The notes beneath the pieces are model-generated. The model did not search any database, had not been told where the DNA came from, and saw nothing but the letters and a program-made list of their open reading frames with translations. From positions 2,728,001 through 2,792,000 of the forward strand of contig NC_016462.1 in assembly GCF_000226115.1 (NCBI RefSeq): a DNA stretch of 64,000 nucleotides, in the 5' to 3' direction. The position numbers and the translations under genes were made by a program. Positions 56,669 to 64,000 of the stretch are shown one piece after another (the first letter of the stretch is position 1; the number at the start of each line of letters is the position of its first letter). The DNA comes from Thermothielavioides terrestris NRRL 8126. Taxonomy: Eukaryota > Ascomycota > Sordariomycetes > Sordariales > Chaetomiaceae.

Positions 56669-56690
56669 TAACCCGTGGCTAACCCGTGGC
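56669..56690. repeat. 11-bp tandem duplication inside the MITE
   Basis: TAACCCGTGGC is present twice in tandem, just downstream of the telomere-like units. Confidence 0.85.
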
Positions 56691-59641
56691 GATAGTGCAA
56701 ACCCCTTGGCGGTCTTGGCGGGGTACTGACGCTGTAAAAACATTGCCGACAATTGGCCGAAATTAGTCTTGGCGGGACCTCTATAACCTCCAGCGCGAGA
56801 TGGCTGCCGAGCGCCCCACTTCCCGGTGGCCCGGCTGGTATTCCGTGTCCGGAATTAGGTAAATACTGTGTGTCTTGGAAGTCAGCGGATAACTACCGTC
56901 TCGTTTTCTTTGGCAGGAAAGACCGATTCCTCCTTTTTTTTTTTTTCCTTTTTTTTCCGGCCCCGCCATTTCTTTCACTTTGGTTGAATCGCCGCAACGA
57001 GCAAGAATCACGATCAAAAAAAAAAAAAATCGCATTGCCCGCCACGCTGCGGGCCAGAGAGCCCCGCGGTGAACTGCCGGTGCCGGTAGCGTGAGCGGTG
57101 TGCGGAATAACTAATCGCTTACACACACAGCAGGGCCCGGCCGAATCGGGTGGCGAGCCGACCATGTGCGCCGGGCAGGGGCACTTCGGGTGTCGCCGAT
57201 CGGATCTCTGGCGATCTGCGTTGCTGGGAAGAAAAAAGTACCGCGCGCGCGCAACCGCATATTGCCTGTCGCTAATGAGCCGTGGGCCGTGGCGCCGTGT
57301 ACCGTTGCAGCATATAGGCGCAGGCTTCCGCGCGGCAGCCTGCAGCACGGGCGCTTCCCCATCTCCGAAGACAATCTTTGTCGCCAAGCTGAGGTGCTGC
57401 TTGGTTCCTTAGCTCCGCAATACGTGCAATAGGTCGGGAGATATTGCATCTGCCAGCTTGGCCGGGCCACCGGCTGCTGCTTGGGTATCCTCTCGGGACA
57501 CATTTGTGGCTGCCGACATAACGAAGCCATTGGCATTTCCATATCGGCCGTGCTAAGCCGACGTGCGTGAGGCTCTGAGATGCGCCTCCGGCAACGTCAA
57601 CCGTGCTCTGCCGCCGTTGGTGGAAAATCCCCGATCCAGATTGCGGGAGGCCAAGATCCTCTGGACATGTCATCCAAGACTTTTTGTCCCGTTTGCCCAG
57701 GCCGACACATGTTTCTCTGGGGAACGTGTATTATTAGGTGCAGCAGTGCTCCTCGTGTCATGTTCCACGGCTCTTGCTGTGTCACGGCCTGGCGGAGGCC
57801 GGCGGCGAAGTGCATCGAAGTTGTGTATCGGTGTCAGGCCACCCTTTCCCTGTCTTACCTGACACAAGATTGGGTAAGCATCCAGCTGTGAAAACCCGGA
57901 TGATCATCGGAACTGTCCATGTGAGACGGGAGTTAGATGTCTGTGCCGGCAGCCTCCGCCGACAGCATCTCGTGTTGCCGCCTGCAGCCACGCCAGGCAT
58001 CAGACGTGTCGACGGCACTAGAACTTCTACGATGGAGCAAATGTCCAGACTCTGCATGGGGTGAGAGTCCAGAAAGATGGTTCCAGCTCGAATAGAAACA
58101 AAAGCACCCAGCTGACGACCATCGTCACCTTGGGATGGCCTGATATTCCCGGTAAGTATTCCAGTAGCATGTCCAGAGTCGCAACTCAGTCTTGACCGCC
58201 CCGGGACGAGGTCGTCGGCTCGCGTCTCCATGTTCTCGAGCCCTGGAATGCATCAGCATGCAGCTTCGGGTCTTTGATTACGCAAGAATTAGCTGCATCA
58301 GCCGTGACTCGGTACTTTCGGGTCTCCGGGACCAACCTTGTGTAACAACTGTAACAACATATCCGATCCCTTGCTCCGAACGGCCGTCATTCTCAGCTTC
58401 CCCTGGAGGGCGGCAATACGGAAGCCTCCGATACGGAACAGAGGCCTCTCAGTGATGGGTCTACTGCCGAGGCTGCCGCGGTGCAGGCTGTGGCGAAGAG
58501 CGGGAGACTGAGGAAGGCCGAGCTGAACGTGCCGGAGTGGGTCAGGCCTCGGTTCGGGACCAACAAAGAGGGAGCGCTGTATGCGAGGGGCCGTGTCGTG
58601 TCAGTCTTAATGTCAGCCATGCTTGGTAAAGGGCGGATCTCGCTTGTGTTGTCCACACGGGCTCCGTGCTGCAGAGCTGGCTGGTGTTCAGGGGAGAGAG
58701 AAACTCTGGGAACGAGGGTTTGGAAGTGCTTTCTGCAGAGCATTCTTCGGGAGTAAAGTTCTGTAGACTGGCTCAAATGCATACTGGGGCAGAGGGGTCT
58801 TGGTTGTTGTTTGCACATATATCCGCATCGGTTTTATGTTGCGTGGTGTCTTGTTGCAATTACCCCTGAACCCCTAATTGGGCGTCAAAACCGCCGTTGA
58901 TAGCTCGCATCACTGAAATCGCGCAATAACAACTTCTCTCTGGCAAATAACCTGAACCATGGGCATTTCACCTTATTCAGGAGAAGATACAGCCATAAAG
59001 CTGGACAAGGTCATCAACAACCTGCGCTGCTCTCATCGTAGGGCATGATATCTCCACAGCAGAGTAATGGGGCGCACACTGAGCTCTCCTCCCAAATATG
59101 AGAATAGCACAGTGTATCTATAACAAAACACACGACAAACCGTTGAGGAACTGGGAGAGTTCTCGCTAGATTTGTCTTGAAGTCACAGGTCCAACGATTC
59201 CTGTGCGACGGAAGGCTTGGTCGGGTTCCCCCTGAAACCATCCACAAAAGTTCTGGCTTGACCACCCCTCCTGTGTGACGACCTTCTACGCATGCACACA
59301 TAGGAAGGGCACAACCGAAACTCATGCTTCGGGGAAGAGAGATGTCTGGCTTGAACGGCGTGTAAGTGGAGGAAGATGGGGGATGGGGTCGGGAATCTGG
59401 GATGATGTGTTATTGCTCGCGACGTTCTACTGCGTAATTAGAAGCTATTTCACCGATAAGTATGACCTGGATCGTTGTTGCACAGCCAGGAAGTGACCAT
59501 GGCTGACCAAGCATGTTCTACTCTGGTTGGAGGGTGTGCTGTGCCTCACTGCTGAACCTCTGGACACACAGCCAGGATGCGGCGTCGTAGCGGAAATATC
59601 TCCGTGCTTGGTATCCGCACTTCGTTCCAGAGGTTGTGAGC

Positions 59642-62600
59642 TAGTGTAGTATAATGTAGTGCGTACTAAGTTGATTAGTTAGTGTAGTGTTCTCCGTCCG
59701 CTAGTGTAGCATTCGGAAAGCTTCCGTGAGCCACCACCGAGCAGTGCGCGCCACCGACGTGCAGCAGATCCTGTCGGCCAAACGAACCAAGACATTCGAT
59801 CATGAAAAAAGGGACGAGAGGATCTCCGTCCCTGTGTCTGGGCTTTTGCTTATTGTTCCCTCTTCGGCGCAGATCGCACGGTGCGTCCTGCGGACTTGGA
59901 TGCCTCATGTACGGAATATTCCGTACATCAGGTACTTTCTGTGGCGGACATACTGCGTACTGTGGTACACTGGGGACCTTTGTGGTTCTCGAATGGCAGA
60001 CATTGGAGCTGTCTCCGAGGCTCGACGGGATCATCCTGGATACGCTAGTGATATGGTAACCCCGGGGTTCACCCACTCGCGCCCCGGCAGTTGCCGGTCC
60101 AAAGAGGAGGTGAATGGCAGAGAGTGGGGCTGGCTTCGAGAATTGAGATGGTGGGGAATACTCCGTACTCCGTCGTGATCGATGCCGAGCCCATCGACAC
60201 CCAAATGATGCTTAAAGGGTCTGGAAGGACAACAAAAAGGTTCTCCGAAGAAGCTCTAGCGCCCAGCTGTAAGGCCCTGAAGGCTACTCAGTACATGATG
60301 AGGGAGAGTTGTACATAGTTATTGCTCTGGGTGGTATTGTAGTGTAGATAGACGCTTGGGGCGCCAGGTTCGGCTGGCCGGCATCTTGCTGGATCTCGCT
60401 GATCCCGGCGTCCTCCCAGGCATCTGGGATCACGAAGATCATTGGTCTCTCTGTTGCTCCGTGACCGCATCACGTTAGTCTGTAGTGTACGTAAGCTTGG
60501 CTATACTAGGTAGTCGGCCTTGAGGCTCGGCGGCGGCGGCATAGCGTGCGTAAACATGGTACTGGGCTTGTCGTCTCCGTCTCGTCGGGTTGCGCCATGA
60601 GGGTTGCGGCCAGGGGTGCCCCGGCCAGCGGCTCTGTTTGCGACATTCCAGATGTCTCGAAAGGAGTAAAAGGGGGAAGCAGAAGGCAGCGTCGGGCACG
60701 TGGAAAAGACGGGCGGGCTGCGCTCTGCGCCCGCTCAGCCCCTTTGCTTTTGCTTCAAGAGGCGTCGTTACACTAAGTTAACGTTACGGAGTACTAGTGT
60801 ATATACTGTGCCCATCCATACGGTCAGCCAGCGTGGACAGATGGAAAGAACTGAGATCGGCGGCGTTGAACTCGGAAGGCATCCGACAGGGGCACGCCAT
60901 TGTTCAGGCTAACTGCCGACTTGGTGACCATCGGCCGGATAGCGTCTACGACGAGGTCTGTGTGTTTGTGGCCCCGAAAGCAACGTCGGCGATGCGGGTG
61001 TCAGCAAATGCGGATTAGTTTAAAAATCAAAAATCCGTCAGTTAATGCATCCAGAGGGCAGTGAAGCGCAGAGCTTTGGGTGGAGTTGACTTTAATCCTT
61101 GTTCTCTCGGCTCCGAAGTCCGAATTAGTGTCGTGGACACTACACCACTAGAGGTTGTTTCAACTTTCAAGGGAGGTTCTGGCTGACTTGAACCACCCCA
61201 CCTCTGTTGTTCCAAAGAGTTGGCTCTGTGATCCTTTCGCATCCGATTGGCTGCTGTAAGAAAATTGGTGGCTTCGAAGGAGCCAGCCATGGACCGGACT
61301 TATCCGCTGTGTACTTGAACTGTCGACGTAATGAAGTCGCTCCAAGGCCCAAAGGCTTTGGATTGGAGGCAGAAAGACGCTGCAGGACGCGTGGAAAATA
61401 CACTACACGAATGTGATGCAAAATTCGATGTTAGACTTTACTCCGTAATCTTATTGCGTTCCGTCAATCTGCGGGGGGAGTGCAGCGTGTGCGCGGATCC
61501 CTTCAGCCTCTCCGCCGTGAGCCGTGAGCTCGCCGGGTGTCTCTGCCGTGGAATGTGGTCCAGAGCGTCAGCGCTTACCGTGTCCAGTCAAACCACTCAT
61601 TCGTGTCCGTCGGTTCGGGACCCCGTGGTCGGGCTCCCGCTCCCTCTGATGCCTGATGCTTCATCTGGTGTGCCCCATCGACCGCCGCCAACAGACCCGG
61701 AGGGTTGCACTGCATAATATCGAAACGGTATCGTCTGCGCGACCCCAGCCGAGGCTCGTCAGCCAACAGGCTTTTGCTCGCTGATTTGACCTGTTCTGGG
61801 GATGCGGTGCGAGCCCTGGCAGTCGGCGACTTCAACATCAGGAGCATATGCAGCAGCACGCTGTCCAACACTCGGCGCCCACCCACGGTCGGGCTCGACC
61901 GATGTCCTTTGTCATTAGTAGCCAGCTCGTGCGGGAGCCCTTCGCTCCAGCGCGGCGTGGCAACCCTTGACTGAGATCAAACGCTTGCAGTGGACGGCGG
62001 GGGCGCAGAAACGGACAGACCGAACGAACTTTGAGGCGCCTGTGGATGGAAGTGACTTCCTAAACTCGAAATGTTGTCCGTTTGTTGGGACATCGTGCCT
62101 TCCTGCTCCTGTTTGCAATCCTGGTTCGGCTGTTGCAACACGGCACGGATCCCGGAGTTCTGCGCCAAGGAAAGGCGCCTTCTCAGCTTGCGACTTCCCT
62201 GCGCGTTATTCCTCGACCCGAGCGGAGCGTTGCGCGTGCCAGAGTACCGTGGTCGGTACAATCAACGGCGAGACACGGAGGTACTTCCTTGCGGCGCAGG
62301 GTAGCACACACAGACATCGCCGGGTGGGGCGGTCTAGGCTGAATCGAGCGTCACTTGCATGGCTGGCGCGGAACTTCCAGGTTCCTTCGGCAGGAACAGG
62401 GCTGGTTCTTACAGCCCCTCGTGGGCCGCCACCACAGCGTTGACGGTCGCGCACCACGAAATTCAGACGTGTAATCATGGCTTGCCGCTGCGTGTTCTTA
62501 TGTCAGCAGATACTTAGTGTAGAGGTAAGTGAGGCTTGCTGTGCCGTGGACGCACGATCTCGTTGGAAAGTGCGGAATACAATAAGTTACACTGGTAGTT

Positions 62601-62663
62601 AACGTTACCATGGTTGACCGTTGGTAGCGTACAAGAACACAACACTTGGTGTAACTTACACTA
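59642..62663. repeat. Dispersed cluster of nine TAGTGTA heptamers
   Basis: Plus-strand TAGTGTA at 59642, 59680, 59702, 60340, 60483, 60795 and 62515; reverse TACACTA at 60769 and 62657. Two longer related strings, GTTACACTAAGTTAACGTTA (60767) and GTTACACTGGTAGTTAACGT (62586), extend two of the loci, so this may be a decayed dispersed repeat. Confidence 0.55.
59907..59928. repeat. 22-bp perfect palindrome
   Basis: ATGTACGGAAT is followed immediately by its reverse complement ATTCCGTACAT with no spacer. Confidence 0.9.
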
Positions 62664-64000
62664 GTTTCACTAAATATTTCCGTAGTGCGCTCACCTAGCG
62701 TGCGACCCTTGCACACGACCGACATGTGCAGAGCCGGGAAGTCGGAACCGGGAGCGCTGCCGCGTCCTCCGGTTGGCCAGTGCTTCAGTTCCGATCGACA
62801 GTCAGCGCTCGGCAATGTCCCATGGTCCATGGATACCAAAGTCTCGTGCATTGGCTCCTTTTGAAACGGTTGGCGCGAGGGTGTGATGGTCAGTGACATC
62901 CTGGCCAGCGCCTTCCCTGCCCGACCCCGAGCTGCACTTCCCCACTGGGCCGCTTCAACCTCCCGTTGCCGGTTGATCCAGGCTGAGCATGGCCCGCGTG
63001 TTGAAGAATCCTTGCCTGTACCGAAGTAGTATACCCACTCCGCGCACTAATTTGCGAATCTGCACGGAGCCCAGCAGCTCCACGGTCTCTAGCCCTCGGC
63101 ATTGACTGTCGACTCCGGACGAAAGGCTGTTGGGAGGGAGTTGGTGGCCAGTGACTCGGCCGCGCAGAACACCGAACCAGAACAACGAACCGTCGGAGAA
63201 GCGACACGGCGTCGTGATCGCCAGTTGTCCATATCCCTAGAGTTCTCAGCCGAGCCAGCGCCCGGAGACGGGAGCCGGCGCCGCCATTGCCAGCGGAAGA
63301 AAAGCAGGCCAAAATACACCAGAGAAACGAACAAGTAACAGGAGCAGGCAAGGTGAGGTTCTCTTTCCCCAAAATGCGACTTCACGTTGCATTCGTCCAC
63401 CCGCGTCTGATTACTGTGCACAGTATTGCAGGGCAGACCCGGACCTGGGCAATTGAATTGTTGATGTGTGCCGACGAGAAGCCACAGGGGGGAACAAGTG
63501 GCCGACGAAGCAGAACCCACCTGCGGAGCGGCGCCAGCCTGGTGCAGACTGCACTCCGGTGGACCCCCATTGGAATGAATGCGTGGAAGACGTTCGATCA
63601 ATGGGGTGTCTTCCTTTGGCGAGCCGAATTCCGAATGCTTGCCGCACATGAATGAAGCACCCCACATCCATCCCGCCCTTTGATTTCTTCCAGTTTCAGG
63701 ATTGATGTTAACTACATGATCAGTTCGTTTGGAGCCAGGACGCCGTGGCGCTCGAATCGCCGACTGCTACTGAGCACACGCCTCTGTATGTACTGTACAG
63801 TTTCCGCACATGGGATACGGTCGGGTATTGGGTGGAAGACCTCCAAGACTGCCTTACCTCCTCCTGGGATGAGATACCCGCTGCTAAATCAGGTCCTGAA
63901 GTGTACTGTACCTGGCCCTACCCGGGTCCCAAGCCCGTCCCGCCGCAGCGGATGACAACCGTCATAGGGGTACCCACCACTCGCCCACCTCACCTCACCG

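Larger units (their letters stand above)
56399..56788. mobile_element. 390-bp MITE with 32-bp perfect terminal inverted repeats
   Basis: The left end (56399-56430) reads GGTTATAGAGGTCCCGCCAA and continues to TTTCGG; the right end (56757-56788) is its exact reverse complement, ending GGCGGGACCTCTATAACC. No coding capacity exists between them. Because the outermost repeat bases contain TATA, the element proper may begin at TAGAGG with a TA target duplication, as in Tc1/mariner or pogo/Fot1-type elements; this is inference. A second copy of the sequence CTTGGCGG lies inside near 56705 and 56715. Telomere-like repeats sit in the middle. No autonomous partner is in the window. Confidence 0.82.
56789..64000. 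other. 7.2-kb gene-poor end of the window
   Basis: No reading frame on either strand shows a conserved domain, a plausible splice pattern or a long uninterrupted run. It contains T- and A-homopolymers (56934-56956, 57016-57028), many ACTCCGTA-type motifs, a 22-bp palindrome and a heptamer cluster. It may be decayed transposon sequence, long UTRs or a boundary of a variable region; I cannot tell which. Confidence 0.4.

Noticed and set aside
61967..62443. A 158-codon frame in the gene-poor end, checked as a possible transposase or reverse transcriptase fragment
   Set aside because: No DDE, YXDD or zinc-knuckle motif or other transposon signature is visible.
1..64000. CRISPR arrays, rRNA genes, plasmid or phage features, secondary-metabolite core enzymes
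   Set aside because: No regularly spaced repeats, no rRNA-like stretches, and no polyketide, NRPS or terpene synthase motifs were seen; the window is ordinary fungal chromosome apart from the items listed.

Overview
The window is nuclear DNA of a filamentous ascomycete, most likely a Sordariomycete; a Chaetomiaceae-like thermotolerant lineage would fit, but I cannot prove the family. The evidence is GC-rich genes broken by short introns of about 50-140 nt with CTAAC/CTGAC branch sites, GT-AG junctions plus one GC-AG, and a gene set typical of Pezizomycotina: a HET-domain gene, Zn2Cys6 regulators, DLT1, NDC1, ALG11, COX18 and a kynurenine formamidase. No prokaryotic features, rRNA, tRNA or CRISPR were seen.

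Layout. Positions 1-21.7 kb are dense and hold mainly housekeeping genes: an Nkp2/Cnl2-like kinetochore gene, an ER thioredoxin-fold membrane protein, an AT-hook CENP-Q (Fta7/Okp1) gene, a HET gene with a probable frameshift, TRM2, ALG11, COX18, a Pep12-type syntaxin, NDC1, DLT1 and an RS/His-rich protein. From 22.9 to 56.1 kb genes are more widely spaced, with 1-4 kb gaps: a large unrecognised protein, a phenol-hydroxylase-type FAD monooxygenase, two Zn2Cys6 regulators, a Cys-rich single-pass surface protein, a small secreted protein, an HSL-type alpha/beta hydrolase and a BNA7-like formamidase. From 56.1 kb to the end I support no protein gene. That stretch starts with a 390-bp inverted-repeat element (MITE) containing degenerate telomere-like repeats, and later holds a cluster of nine copies of one heptamer and a 22-bp perfect palindrome.

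How the genes relate. Most are unrelated neighbours. Two inner-kinetochore (CCAN) genes lie within 5 kb. ALG11/COX18, syntaxin/NDC1, HET/TRM2 and the thioredoxin-fold gene/CENP-Q are divergent pairs sharing short upstream regions. No secondary-metabolite cluster is evident.

The least ordinary signals are the MITE, a regulator whose zinc cluster is assembled across 13-nt and 10-nt micro-exons, a CENP-Q gene whose first coding exon is probably only the ATG, a GC-AG intron in ALG11 and the one-base HET frameshift. All exon boundaries were inferred by eye from splice signals, reading phase and family conservation, without transcript data.
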